Below, piece by piece: positions 16,465-25,339 of a DNA stretch of 64,000 bases. Every line of letters begins with the position of its first letter. The first letter of the stretch is position 1. Under the pieces are notes generated by a model. It made no database searches and was not told where the DNA came from. It saw nothing but the letters and a program-made list of their open reading frames with translations. Source of the DNA: Paeniglutamicibacter cryotolerans (GTDB lineage Bacteria > Actinomycetota > Actinomycetes > Actinomycetales > Micrococcaceae); NCBI RefSeq assembly GCF_014190875.1, contig NZ_JACHVS010000001.1:1798001-1862000 (forward strand). The letters run 5' to 3'. The position numbers and the translations under genes were made by a program.

Positions 16465-17023
16465 AGAAAAAGACAATGGTTATTGGTACTTCCGCTGCAG
16501 CCCTGGCGCTTCTCGCCGGTCCGGGCTTTGCAGGAGTTGCCTCTGCTGCCGATTCGTCCGGTACCGCCTCGGACGCGACAAAGAGCATCACCCGTTCGGC
16601 GCCATCGGAACACGGCTGGCACGGCAACCACGAGGGACACCAGAAAGGTGAAATGGCCTCCGGTTTGGCTAGGAAGCTGGGAGTTGACGCATCAAAGGTC
16701 AGCGACGCACTGAAGACGTTCAGGGCGGCCAACAAGCCGACCGAACGCACTAAGGGCACCGAGCGGCCTGATCGTTCCCAGCTGAACGAGGAGTTGGCCA
16801 AGTCCTTGGCCGGGTCGCTGGGAATCGACGAATCAAAGGTCACTGCAGCCTTGAATGACCTCCGTTCCACGGCCTAGGACGAACATGCCGCCGGGATGAA
16901 GTCCAAGCTGGAAGCGGCCGTTGCCAACGGGACGCTGACACAGGCCGAAGCCGACGCCGTCACCAAGGCCATCGACAAGGGAGTGATCGGCGGGCGCTAG
17001 CCCGCAAGGTCGCCTTGGCACAG

Positions 17024-17068
17024 CAAGGAGGTGGCCCCCACGGATAATCCGTGGGGGCCACCTCCTTG
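17024..17068. terminator. long bidirectional terminator hairpin
   Basis: A perfect 21-bp stem with a TAA loop (centre 17046), lying between the converging secreted-protein remnant and the MHS transporter gene. The arms begin CAAGGAGGTGGCCCCCACGG. Confidence 0.75.
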
Positions 17069-17088
17069 TGAACCTGAGTCCGATGCCG

Positions 17089-18432
17089 TTACATGACGTC
17101 GGCTGACAGGTCCGCGTCCTTGCCTTCCTTCATGCTGCGCATGGCCACCGCGGCGACCAGGAACGCAGCCGCCCAGACCGCGCCGGCGATCCACAGCGAG
17201 CCCCCGCCCAGGAGCACCAGGCCGGCAACGATCATCGGGGTGAACCCGGCACCCAGCGTCGAAGAGAGCTGATAGACCAGCGAAGCGCCGGTGTAGCGGA
17301 TGCGGGTCGGGAACAATTCGGCGGTGAAGGCGCCGAACGGGCCGAAGATGACACCTTGAATCAGGCCGTTGGCGGCAAAGAGTGCGATGGCGAAGGCCCA
17401 GAGCATGCCCAGCTGCAGCATGAACATGATCGGCAGTGCCAGCACGGCTCCGGCAATGATGCCGACCATCATGACCGGGCGGCGTCCGATGCGGTCCGAG
17501 TAGCGGGCCGCGACCCACACGGCAACCACGGTCAGGGCGGCGCCGCAGGCCTTGATGTTCAGTACTGCGGTGCGGTCCATTCCGGCCGAGTCCACCACAT
17601 AGGAGATCGCCCAGACCGTCATGATGCCCTGCACTGTGTAGGAACTCATGCCCACGAGCGTGCCCATGATGACCGATTTCGGGTACTTGGTCAGGACCTG
17701 CATCAGCGGGATCTTGCGTTCCTCGGCCTTGTCTTCAAGGGCCAGGAACAGCGGCGACTCGGCGACCTTCAGCCGGATGACCAGGCCGATGGCGACCAGC
17801 AGGATGCTGGCGAGGAACGGGATGCGCCAGCCCCAGGCCAGGAACTGGTCGTTGGGCAGCGTGGAGACGGCCGAGACGGCAAGGGTTGCCAGCACTGCGC
17901 CGGCCGGACCGCCCATGTTGGCGAAGCTTGCAGCGAAACCGCGGCGTTCCTTCGGTGCATGTTCGAGGGCCATGAGCATGGCGCCTCCCCATTCCCCGCC
18001 AACGGCCAGCCCCTGGACGATGCGCAGGAAGATCAACGCGATCGGGGCAATCATGCCCACCTGCGCGGTCGGAGGAAGCAGCCCGATGATCGTCGAGGCC
18101 ACGCCCATCATCACCATGGAGGTAATCAGCACGCCCTTGCGGCCCAGTTTGTCGCCGAAGTGACCGAAGACGATGCCGCCCAGCGGCCGGGCGAGGTAGC
18201 CCACTGCGAGGGTGGCGAAGGAGGCGAAGAGTGCGACGGAGGGGTTCAGGTTAATGAAGAAGACCTTGTTGAAAACCAGCGAGGCCGCCGTTGCGTAGAG
18301 GATGAAATCGTAGAATTCGATCGCGCTGCCGATAAAGGAGGAGGCGAGGATTCGCCGCATTTGCGGGGAATTCAGCGAAGGGACTTCGAGTGATGCTGCC
18401 GGGGGGACCTGAGTCGTGGTGCTGTGCTTCAT
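17089..18432 (-). CDS. MFS transporter, metabolite:H+ symporter (MHS) family
   Basis: A 447-residue, 12-TM major facilitator. It has the MHS signatures SSFIGSAIEFYDFILYATAA in TM1, the loop-2 motif GHFGDKLGRKG, and QGLAVGGEWGGAMLMALEH. MHS carriers co-transport organic acids, betaine, proline or shikimate with protons. It overlaps the preceding MBL hydrolase gene by 4 bp (ATGA at 18429-18432), so the two are translationally coupled. The coupled hydrolase suggests that the imported compound is hydrolysed inside the cell. Confidence 0.92.
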   Translation of the reverse strand: MKHSTTTQVPPAASLEVPSLNSPQMRRILASSFIGSAIEFYDFILYATAASLVFNKVFFINLNPSVALFASFATLAVGYLARPLGGIVFGHFGDKLGRKGVLITSMVMMGVASTIIGLLPPTAQVGMIAPIALIFLRIVQGLAVGGEWGGAMLMALEHAPKERRGFAASFANMGGPAGAVLATLAVSAVSTLPNDQFLAWGWRIPFLASILLVAIGLVIRLKVAESPLFLALEDKAEERKIPLMQVLTKYPKSVIMGTLVGMSSYTVQGIMTVWAISYVVDSAGMDRTAVLNIKACGAALTVVAVWVAARYSDRIGRRPVMMVGIIAGAVLALPIMFMLQLGMLWAFAIALFAANGLIQGVIFGPFGAFTAELFPTRIRYTGASLVYQLSSTLGAGFTPMIVAGLVLLGGGSLWIAGAVWAAAFLVAAVAMRSMKEGKDADLSADVM

Positions 18433-19475
18433 CGGGTGGCTGCCATTTCGGAGGGTACGTGCGCGAAGGAGATGGTTTCAAGGTCATCCGGCACCAGGAA
18501 GGTTCCGGAGAAGCCGTCGGCGTGGGAGAGCCAGACGGAAAGCGGGGTGGTGCCCGGCACCAGGTGGTGCAGGGCCAGCGTGCGGACGCCGGCGCGTTCG
18601 GCCAGTTCGATGGCCTGGGCCGGAGAGGTGTGGGAGACGCGGTGGTGGTCCATGGAGGCGCGTGCCGCCTCGGTGCCGATCGACCCGTAGGAGCGCTCGA
18701 CCCAGTCGAAGTCGATGGCCTCATGCAGCAGCAAATCGGTGCCTGCTGCCAGGGTCACCAGGTTTTCACAGGGGGCGGTGTCCCCTGAGATCGTTACCGA
18801 TCCTTCTGCCGTGTCGAAGCGGAACGCGAAGGCCGGTGCTATGGGTGGGTGTTTGACCAGTGTTGCCGTCACGGTGACCAGGTCGTCGCTGTAGATTTCG
18901 AACGGGATGAAATCTTCCGGGGTGGGATTCTGGTTCGGGTGGTAGCCGGTCCCCTCCGGGATCACGATGTCAGTGGCGATGAAATGCTCCAGCGGTGAAG
19001 GACGCAGCGCATCGATGACCCGGTCGTTCAGGTCGGTGGCGTAGGCCTGCATCAGGTGGCTGAACATGTCGGCTGTTCCCGGTGTGGGGTTGGCGGGGTA
19101 GAGCGGCTGCGGTGCCACCGCGGCACGCGGTGACGCCGGCGGCAGGGCGCCGCGGTTGCCCGGGCCGACGATGTGGATCGGCGCTTGGCCGGGGGAGAGG
19201 TTGAACATCCCGAAGATGGCCAGCGAGGCAAGATCGATCGTGTGATCCGAGTGCAAGTGGGTGAGGAAGATCCCGCGCAGGTCGGCGACGGTGAATCCGG
19301 CCTTCATCAGCTGGTTGCCGACGCCGGTCCCGGCATCCACTAGGTAGACGGCCGAGCCGACCACCACGGCTGTGGCAATGCCTGAGCGCTTTCCGGCGTT
19401 TTCGCCGGTCCACCAGCGAGGCCCGCCCGCAGTGCCGAGGGTCACGACGTGTGGTTTCAGGGATGTGCTTTGCAC
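18429..19475 (-). CDS. MBL-fold metallo-hydrolase (RNase Z-like subgroup)
   Basis: A 348-residue metallo-beta-lactamase-fold hydrolase with H73-x-H75-x-D77-H78 in THLHSDHT, the GDTAPCENL motif and a terminal histidine motif LALHHLVPG, as in RNase Z/arylsulfatase-like members. The N-terminal GTAGGP motif is typical of this subgroup. It is the first gene of a two-gene unit with the MHS transporter and is divergent from the D-threonine-aldolase-like gene. The substrate is not evident, but an ester or lactone of a small imported compound is a reasonable guess. Confidence 0.85.
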   Translation of the reverse strand: MQSTSLKPHVVTLGTAGGPRWWTGENAGKRSGIATAVVVGSAVYLVDAGTGVGNQLMKAGFTVADLRGIFLTHLHSDHTIDLASLAIFGMFNLSPGQAPIHIVGPGNRGALPPASPRAAVAPQPLYPANPTPGTADMFSHLMQAYATDLNDRVIDALRPSPLEHFIATDIVIPEGTGYHPNQNPTPEDFIPFEIYSDDLVTVTATLVKHPPIAPAFAFRFDTAEGSVTISGDTAPCENLVTLAAGTDLLLHEAIDFDWVERSYGSIGTEAARASMDHHRVSHTSPAQAIELAERAGVRTLALHHLVPGTTPLSVWLSHADGFSGTFLVPDDLETISFAHVPSEMAATR

Positions 19476-19546
19476 GGGATTCTTCTCCTTCGAGGGCCGG
19501 GATGTCTAACGGAGGCCCATAACCAGAATGGTGTCCCAGCGCACAT

Positions 19547-19577
19547 ATGTAAAACTGTATTTATCTGACATTTACAT
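19547..19577. promoter_or_regulatory. candidate operator in divergent promoter region
   Basis: ATGTAAA at 19547-19553 is mirrored by TTTACAT at 19571-19577 in an AT-rich part of the 189-bp gap between the MBL gene (minus) and the aldolase-like gene (plus). The spacing would suit a dimeric or LysR-type regulator, but none is adjacent. Confidence 0.35.
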
Positions 19578-19664
19578 CGGTTAAACCTATGAATGCCGAC
19601 CACCCTCGGAATATGCCACCATCGAGGGGAGCACTCACCGATTTACCGAGGAGACCCCCCGAAC

Positions 19665-20780
19665 ATGAGCATCCCGCCTGGAAGCCTGCCGCTGGATTCA
19701 CTGCCCCGACTGCTGCTGGACGTCGAGGCCATCGAGGCTAATATCGCCCTGAAGGAACGCTGGGCCGCCGAGCACGGCATGGTCCTTGCCCCGCACATCA
19801 AGACCACGATGACCCGGCAGATTGTGCAACGGCAGCTTCCCGGAGCATGGGGAGCCACCGTTGCCACAGCCAAGCAGGCCGCACTCGCCGCCCAGTTCGG
19901 CGCCCGGAAGATCCTGATCGCCAACGAGGTGATCTTCGCGCCCGACCTCATGGTGCTGCGAGGCCTGCAGGAAGCCGACCCGGGACTGCTGATCCACCTG
20001 CTCGTCGACTCGGCTGCCGGTATCGCCGCCGCGACCGGGGCCTTTGCCGGGAGCCCGATGCCGCTGCGCGTGCTCATCGACGTCGGAGTCGCCGGCGGGC
20101 GCACCGGCATCAGGGACGCGGCCCAGGCCGGCCCGCTCGCGGAGGCGGTCATCGCGGCACCGTGCCTGCTCTTCGCCGGGGTCAGCGCCTATGAGGGGGT
20201 GGCGCCCAACTCGCGGGACGCAGGCAACCTCGCGGCCATCGACGCGCATTGCGCCAATGCGCTGGGCATCTTCGAGATGCTGAGGTCGAGCGTCGAAATC
20301 GAGAAGCCCATCTTTTCGATCGGCGGTTCGGCCTTCCAGGACCGTGCAGCGCTCTTCCTGCCCGGCGGCACCGTGGAAAACGTGCTTCGCTCGGGTTGCT
20401 ACGTCGTCCATGACCACGGGACCTATGCAAATATCAGCCCGGTGAAGGGCCTGACGGCAGCGGCCCGGGTCCGCGCCCAAGTCATTTCCGCTCCGGAGGA
20501 AGGCCGCGTGATGATCAACGCCGGCAAGCGGGAGCTCGCCTACGATGCCGGGCTGCCGGTGCTGCTCGTCGCCTACCGAGCTGGGGCACCGATCGCAGGA
20601 GCAGCCGGAACGGCGACCCGGCTCTTCGACCACCATCTGATCCTCGAGGAATGTGCCGGGCTGGTCGTGGGGGACCTAGTGGATCTGGGCATTTCCCATC
20701 CGTGCTCGGTGTTCGACCGTTGGCGCGACGCGGTTGCCGTCAGCGCCCAGGGTGCCGAAACCTGGCACCCGGAGTTCTGA
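19665..20780 (+). CDS. D-threonine aldolase / D-serine dehydratase-like PLP enzyme
   Basis: A 371-residue fold-type III PLP enzyme of the alanine-racemase-like DSD/D-TA family. The Schiff-base lysine is K46 in LAPHIKTTM. The C-terminal metal-binding region shows DLVDLGISHPCSVFD, the His/Cys zinc site of this family. Such enzymes cleave D-threonine or other D-3-hydroxyamino acids, or dehydrate D-serine. The start is ATG 19665 with GAGGAG upstream. It is divergent from the MBL/MHS pair, so one pathway for a D-amino acid derivative is plausible. Confidence 0.88.
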   Translation: MSIPPGSLPLDSLPRLLLDVEAIEANIALKERWAAEHGMVLAPHIKTTMTRQIVQRQLPGAWGATVATAKQAALAAQFGARKILIANEVIFAPDLMVLRGLQEADPGLLIHLLVDSAAGIAAATGAFAGSPMPLRVLIDVGVAGGRTGIRDAAQAGPLAEAVIAAPCLLFAGVSAYEGVAPNSRDAGNLAAIDAHCANALGIFEMLRSSVEIEKPIFSIGGSAFQDRAALFLPGGTVENVLRSGCYVVHDHGTYANISPVKGLTAAARVRAQVISAPEEGRVMINAGKRELAYDAGLPVLLVAYRAGAPIAGAAGTATRLFDHHLILEECAGLVVGDLVDLGISHPCSVFDRWRDAVAVSAQGAETWHPEF

Positions 20781-20817
20781 GGACAGCTTCCGGAATCTCA
20801 GGTGCGGGCCGGCATGC

Positions 20818-21192
20818 TCAGCCGAGACCGTCAACGAAATGGGTGACCGCCGCATCGAGCTGTTCGAAGCGGTCTTCCCGCAGCGCGGAGATGGCTGTTC
20901 CGCCGTCCAGCAGCGGGTTGGTGCCCAAAATCCACGCACGGGCAAGGTCAGCGTCCTCTACGGCGCACAGACGCAGCCATTGCACCAAGGCGTTGCGCAA
21001 ACGTTCGGCCGCTGCCGCGCCCGGTTCTGCTCCGTAGGGTCTGGTCCACTGTCCGGGGAGGGCGCGATCGCCCGTGCCGGTCAATGCGCCGACGAGTGCC
21101 GGGCCGAGCACCGTCATGACACCCCGGGCAACTGAGCTGATATCCATCAGGGCAACGTGTTCACGGATTCCGTCCGTGCTGGGGCTGTTCAT
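20818..21192 (-). CDS. DUF2384-like (Xre/MbcA/ParS toxin-binding type) protein
   Basis: A 124-residue protein whose C-terminal third (DLARAWILGTNPLLDGGTAI, SALREDRFEQLDAAVTHF) resembles the MbcA/ParS/Xre toxin-binding domain. That domain is normally the antitoxin partner of RES-domain NAD-degrading toxins. No RES protein is seen on either side: the neighbours are the aldolase-like gene (converging) and the semialdehyde dehydrogenase gene (divergent). It may be an orphan antitoxin, or a paralogue used for another purpose. The assignment rests on the short C-terminal pattern only. Confidence 0.65.
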   Translation of the reverse strand: MNSPSTDGIREHVALMDISSVARGVMTVLGPALVGALTGTGDRALPGQWTRPYGAEPGAAAAERLRNALVQWLRLCAVEDADLARAWILGTNPLLDGGTAISALREDRFEQLDAAVTHFVDGLG

Positions 21193-21338
21193 TGCACCAG
21201 ACTACCGATCCACGTGGCTGGCGAGGGTCTTCGCCGGCGGGTTTCTGCTCACCCGGCGAAGATGTGCGGTTCGTGATTGCAGGTACAAATGAAATACGGT
21301 AGCTCGTAACCGCGCAGTACCGTTCCGAAGGAGCTCCC

Positions 21339-22712
21339 ATGAGTGTTTACGCAGTCACCAACCCCGCTACCGGCATCGTTGAAGCCACCTATCCCACTGC
21401 TAGCGACGCCGATGTCGCAGCGGCACTGGAGATGGCAGGCACCGCCTTCGCCGGCTGGAACACCTCGGCGATCGCCGAGCGGGCGGCGCTGCTGACCCGA
21501 GTTGCCGACCTGTATGAGGAGCGCCGCGACGAACTGGCGGGGATCATCACCCGCGAAATGGGCAAGCCGATCTTCCAATCCGGCAAGGAAATCGACATCA
21601 CCGTCTCGATCTACCGCTACTACGCGGCAAACGGTGAGAAGTTCCTGGCTGACGAGGAACTTGAAGTAGCCGCCGGCGGCACCGCGTTGATCCGCAAGGA
21701 GGGCGTCGGAGTGCTGTTGGGCATCATGCCGTGGAACTTCCCGTACTACCAGGTGGCTCGCTTCGCGGCGCCGAACCTGATGAACGGCAACACGATCCTG
21801 CTCAAGCACGCCCCGCAGTGCCCGGAGTCGGCCCTGGCCATGGAGGCCATCTTTGCCGAGGCAGGTGCCCCCGCCGGAGCCTACGTGAACATCTTCGCCA
21901 GCAACGAACAGGTCGCCGACATCATTGCCGACACCCGCGTGCAGGGCGTCTCGCTGACCGGCTCCGAGCGTGCCGGATCGGCCGTCGCCGAAATCGCCGG
22001 CCGCAACCTGAAGAAGGTGGTGCTGGAACTCGGCGGCTCGGACCCGTTCCTGGTGCTGGATAACGCCAACGTTGCCCGTGCCGCCAAGCAGGCCATGTTC
22101 GGCCGCTTCGGCAACACCGGCCAGGCCTGCAATGCGGCCAAGCGCATCATCGTCGACGAGCTGGTCTACGACGAGTTCGTCGAATCCTTCACCGGTGCCG
22201 TAGCCGGGATCAAAGTCGGGAATCCGGCCGAGGAAGACACCTTCCTTGGCCCGCTGTCTTCTGCCGCTGCCCGTGAGGGACTCGCTGCCCAGGTACAGGA
22301 CGCCATCGACAAGGGCGCCACGGTGCTGGCCGGCGGTGCAGCGCTTCAGGGCGACGGCGCGTTCTACGCCCCGACGGTACTCGCCGATGTCACGCCGGAC
22401 ATGCGTGCCTACAGCGAAGAGCTCTTCGGCCCGGTCGCCGTGCTCTACAAGGTTGCCGGCGATGACGAGGCGGTGGAGCTTGCCAACAGCTCCGCATACG
22501 GGCTCGGCGCCTCGATCCAGACTACCGACATGGAGCGCGCCCACGCTATGGCCCGGAAGTTGGAGGTCGGCATGGTCTCGATCAACCAGACCAGCGGCAG
22601 CGCCGCAGAGCTTCCGTTCGGCGGAGTCAAGCGTTCGGGTGTCGGTCGCGAACTGGGCAAGTACGGCATGGAGGAGTTCGTGAACCGCAAGCTGGTCACC
22701 TTCCGCGGCTAG
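21339..22712 (+). CDS. gabD: succinate-semialdehyde dehydrogenase (NAD(P)+)
   Basis: A 457-residue aldehyde dehydrogenase of the short GabD2-like succinate-semialdehyde dehydrogenase group. It has the general-base motif [10 protein letters not shown] near residue 230, the nucleophile cysteine in [12 protein letters not shown] near 263, and the conserved [10 protein letters not shown] at the C-terminus. It oxidises succinate semialdehyde to succinate, the last step of GABA degradation. The start ATG follows GAAGGAG. A perfect terminator follows, so it is a single-gene unit. No GABA transaminase is next to it. Confidence 0.9.
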   Translation: MSVYAVTNPATGIVEATYPTASDADVAAALEMAGTAFAGWNTSAIAERAALLTRVADLYEERRDELAGIITREMGKPIFQSGKEIDITVSIYRYYAANGEKFLADEELEVAAGGTALIRKEGVGVLLGIMPWNFPYYQVARFAAPNLMNGNTILLKHAPQCPESALAMEAIFAEAGAPAGAYVNIFASNEQVADIIADTRVQGVSLTGSERAGSAVAEIAGRNLKKVVLELGGSDPFLVLDNANVARAAKQAMFGRFGNTGQACNAAKRIIVDELVYDEFVESFTGAVAGIKVGNPAEEDTFLGPLSSAAAREGLAAQVQDAIDKGATVLAGGAALQGDGAFYAPTVLADVTPDMRAYSEELFGPVAVLYKVAGDDEAVELANSSAYGLGASIQTTDMERAHAMARKLEVGMVSINQTSGSAAELPFGGVKRSGVGRELGKYGMEEFVNRKLVTFRG

Positions 22713-22723
22713 GCGCCAACCGT

Positions 22724-22769
22724 GGGGGCGCGGGATGCGGATTCGTTGCGCATCCCGCGCCCCCTTTTT
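22724..22769 (+). terminator. rho-independent terminator after gabD
   Basis: A perfect 16-bp stem (22724-22739 GGGGGCGCGGGATGCG with 22749-22764) is followed by TTTTT at 22765-22769. Confidence 0.92.
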
Positions 22770-22932
22770 GCGTGTTTCGATGGCCGGCTCACAGCACGGA
22801 CCAAGCATTGGTTTTAGTCGTCATGCTTGAGCTGTCGACCCGAGCTGGGAGTGCTCGCCGAGGCACGCCGGAATTAATCCTGGTCGGTGTAGCCGTGACG
22901 GAAAAATCAGGACCCGATCCCCAGTGCGTTGC

Positions 22933-22981
22933 GAAAAAGAACAGCACCACCCCGGTCGGCAGAATTTGCGGGGCGGTGCCG
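22933..22981 (-). terminator. rho-independent terminator after the M20 gene
   Basis: Read on the minus strand, GCACCGCCCC pairs with GGGGTGGTGC (one G-T or mismatch position), followed by TGTTCTTTTT. It lies just past the stop of the 23002-24303 gene. Confidence 0.75.
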
Positions 22982-23001
22982 TCTTGCGACGCCGGTGCAG
23001 G

Positions 23002-24303
23002 CTAGGGGTGGACGGCCGGATCCTGCCAGGCCGGTCGGGTCAGGGCCAGTGCCGCCAGGGCTGCCGCGGCCCGGGGCAGGACCGCTTCATCGAAGTCGGC
23101 CCGAGGCGAGTGGTTGGTCTCGGTGGAGTCGCCAATTTTGGCTCCCAGAAGCAGGTACGCGCCGGGGACCTCGTTCAGGACGTGGGAGAAATCCTCGGAT
23201 CCGGTCAACGGGTGTTCCAGTTCCTGGAAGGCTTCCGCCCCGAAAAGTGAGGTGATGGTGTCTTGAGCGAAGCGGTGTTCGACGTCATTGTTCACGGTTA
23301 CCGGGTAGTCCGGGGCCAGGCTGTAGCTGGCGTGCAGGCCGTGTGCCGAGGCGATGCCTTCGACCAGGCGGACCACGTCCTTGATCAGTTTTTCCTTGTT
23401 CGCCGGGGAGAAGAGCCGCAGGCTGATGTCCATGGTGGCGGTGTCGGGAATGACGTTGCCGGCGGTGCCCGATTCGAGCCGGCCGACGGTGGCGACCACC
23501 GGGTCAAAGACGTTGTAGCCCCGGGTGACCAGGCTCTGCAGGGCTACGATGATTTCCGCTGCCACCGGGACGGGGTCCTTGGCCAGGTGGGGGATGGAGC
23601 CGTGGCCTCCGGCGCCGTGGACCGTGACGAAGATTTCCTCGCAGCCGGCCATCAGGGTCCCGGGCCGGGAGAGGAAGACCCCATTGTCGTGGAGCATGGA
23701 AAAGACGTGCAGGCCGTAAGCCTGATCCACGGTGCGTCCGGCGGCTTGGAGTACGCCGTCTTCGACCATGTAGCGGGCTCCGTGATAGGCCTCTTCGCCC
23801 GGCTGGAACATGAAGATGACATCGGCGGTGAGTTGATCGCGTCGTGCGTGGAGCAGTCGTGCGGCGCCGTAGAGTCCGGCGACATGAAGGTCGTGTCCGC
23901 AGGCATGCATGGCGCCGTCAATTTCGGAGCTGAAGTCCAGGCCGGTTTCCTCGGTGACCGGCAGGGCGTCCATGTCGCCGCGCAGCAGGACGACCGGACG
24001 TTCGCCCTGGTACGGGGCGGCACCGCGCAGAACAGCGGTGACCGAGCTCTGCCGGGTGCCGGTGCTGATTTCCAGTCCCTCGAGTTTGTTCAGTCGCGTG
24101 ATGATCGAGGCTTGGGTCAGGGGCAGGTCCAGGCCGATTTCCGGGTGGCGGTGGATTTCGCGCCGGAGGTCACGAAGTTCGGGATCCAGGGCCTGGGCAT
24201 CGTGGACGAGTGAGGCAAAGACGGATGGATCATGGGCTGGGGACGTGGGGTTCCCGAGGTGGTTTGTGGTGCTGGAATCGTTGATTGATGCATCGTGGGT
24301 CAT
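23002..24303 (-). CDS. M20-family amidohydrolase (hippurate/IAA-amino-acid hydrolase-like)
   Basis: A 433-residue zinc-dependent amidohydrolase with the M20D ligand motifs HACGHDLHVAG and FQPGEEAYHGARYM and a dimerisation segment GAGGHGSIPHLAKDPV. Such enzymes release amino acids from N-acyl or N-aroyl conjugates. The start is ATG 24303 with GGAG upstream; longer frames upstream run through the regulator gene. The GntR gene lies 59 bp upstream on the same strand, so the two probably form one unit. The exact acyl group cannot be deduced. Confidence 0.88.
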   Translation of the reverse strand: MTHDASINDSSTTNHLGNPTSPAHDPSVFASLVHDAQALDPELRDLRREIHRHPEIGLDLPLTQASIITRLNKLEGLEISTGTRQSSVTAVLRGAAPYQGERPVVLLRGDMDALPVTEETGLDFSSEIDGAMHACGHDLHVAGLYGAARLLHARRDQLTADVIFMFQPGEEAYHGARYMVEDGVLQAAGRTVDQAYGLHVFSMLHDNGVFLSRPGTLMAGCEEIFVTVHGAGGHGSIPHLAKDPVPVAAEIIVALQSLVTRGYNVFDPVVATVGRLESGTAGNVIPDTATMDISLRLFSPANKEKLIKDVVRLVEGIASAHGLHASYSLAPDYPVTVNNDVEHRFAQDTITSLFGAEAFQELEHPLTGSEDFSHVLNEVPGAYLLLGAKIGDSTETNHSPRADFDEAVLPRAAAALAALALTRPAWQDPAVHP

Positions 24304-24362
24304 GGGGTGGGCTCCGATCGGGTGGGTGGGGCAGGTGTGGTTGCGAGGTTTGCTGTGGTGTT

Positions 24363-25013
24363 TCAGGCGTCTGGTGCGGACCGGCGGTGGCTGGACGGGG
24401 TGTTGCAGTGGGCCAAGGCGAGGAGCCCGCTTTCCAGATCCCCGTGCTCCAGTGCGCTGACGATGGCTGAGTGGTCGTCCGCGACGTGTCGGATGTGGTC
24501 GGGGGAGGGCCGATGGGTGAGGGTAATGCGGCGTTGGATGGGGTGGGCCCAGACGCCGGAAAGGACTTCGAGGAGATATTCGTTGGGGCACGGTGCCATG
24601 AGCAGTTGATGGAATTGCAGTGATGCTTCATAGAATTCCTCACCGTTTTCAGGGGAGACCTGCAGTGTTTCGGTGGCTAGGATGCGTAGTTGATGTAGCT
24701 GCAGGGCGGTGTGCTTTCCAAAAACCATCCGGAAGGCTGGTTCCTCCAATGCCGCGCGTACGGTGTAGACGTCGGTGACGGCATCGCGGGAAACATCGCT
24801 GACGAAGCAGCCCTTGCCGGAGATCAGTTGAGCCAGTCCGTCGGCGGTGAGTTGAGTCAGGACGTCGCGAATAGGGGTCCGGGAAACATCGAAGCGGGCG
24901 GCCAGCTGCTTTTGGATCAGGGGCGTCCCGGGTGCGATGCGGCCGGTGACGATGTCATCACTGAGGATGCGGTGCACCCGGGTGGCCAGGGGCTCCACCA
25001 TGATTTCGTTCAT
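24363..25013 (-). CDS. GntR-family (FadR/FCD type) transcriptional regulator
   Basis: A 216-residue regulator. N-terminal winged HTH: LATRVHRILSDDIVTGRIAP, then FDVSRTPIRDVLTQLTADGL. A helical FCD effector domain from about residue 85 carries the usual metal/ligand histidines (FHQLLM, DDHSAIVSALEHGD). It is transcribed with the M20 gene and divergent from the ABC binding protein. The palindrome GTGTATACAC in the intervening region is a typical FadR-subfamily site, so autoregulation and control of the divergent gene are likely. Confidence 0.9.
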   Translation of the reverse strand: MNEIMVEPLATRVHRILSDDIVTGRIAPGTPLIQKQLAARFDVSRTPIRDVLTQLTADGLAQLISGKGCFVSDVSRDAVTDVYTVRAALEEPAFRMVFGKHTALQLHQLRILATETLQVSPENGEEFYEASLQFHQLLMAPCPNEYLLEVLSGVWAHPIQRRITLTHRPSPDHIRHVADDHSAIVSALEHGDLESGLLALAHCNTPSSHRRSAPDA

Positions 25014-25126
25014 TGCGCTTCCTTCCCGGCCTGGTGCGAGCCGTGACGTGTACGGAGGGTATTAGGTGGATTCCCGTTGCGGGAACCCACCTTCAAGGTG
25101 ACCGGTTTCAGCAGAAAATTTGGTGA

Positions 25127-25164
25127 TTGACATCACAAGAATAAAGTGAATACAGTGTATACAC
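25127..25164 (+). promoter_or_regulatory. promoter with overlapping GntR-type operator
   Basis: A -35 TTGACA (25127-25132), an 18-bp spacer and a -10 TACAGT (25151-25156) point toward the binding-protein gene, giving a 5' leader of about 175 bases. The palindrome GTGTATACAC (25155-25164) covers the end of the -10 and the expected start site, a position suited to repression. Confidence 0.7.
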
Positions 25165-25339
25165 ACTCGAGGGTGGTTAGGAAACGTCTACCGAACCACA
25201 TCAAAGTGCGCGGTTCCCATGAAGCGAAACGCCACGGTTTCATCCAAGGAATCACGGCGATGTTGACCTTATGGTCGAATTTTCGAAGCAGCAAGACGTA
25301 CTCCCATATTGAATGAGTAAATTTATCGAAGGGCATTTC

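Larger units (their letters stand above)
15068..17000 (+). pseudogene. secreted protein gene split by an ISL3 element and carrying an amber stop
   Basis: ATG 15068 (AAAGGA upstream) begins MAKKK. After the 8-bp duplication and the IS, the reading resumes in frame at 16473 as TMVIGTSAAALALLAGPGFAG, giving a classical signal peptide ending VASAADS. The mature part has two copies of a helical motif (LARKLGVDASKVSDALKTF; LAGSLGIDESKVTAALNDL). An in-frame TAG at 16875-16877 interrupts it. The reading then continues DEHAAGMKSKLEAAVANGTL, TQAEADAVTKAIDKGVIGGR to a second TAG at 16998-17000. A CAG-to-TAG change would explain the first stop. The function of the family is unknown to me. Confidence 0.85.

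Noticed and set aside
21249-22808. 519-residue minus-strand open frame
   Set aside because: It lies exactly antisense to the succinate-semialdehyde dehydrogenase gene, has no binding site and is a high-GC shadow frame.
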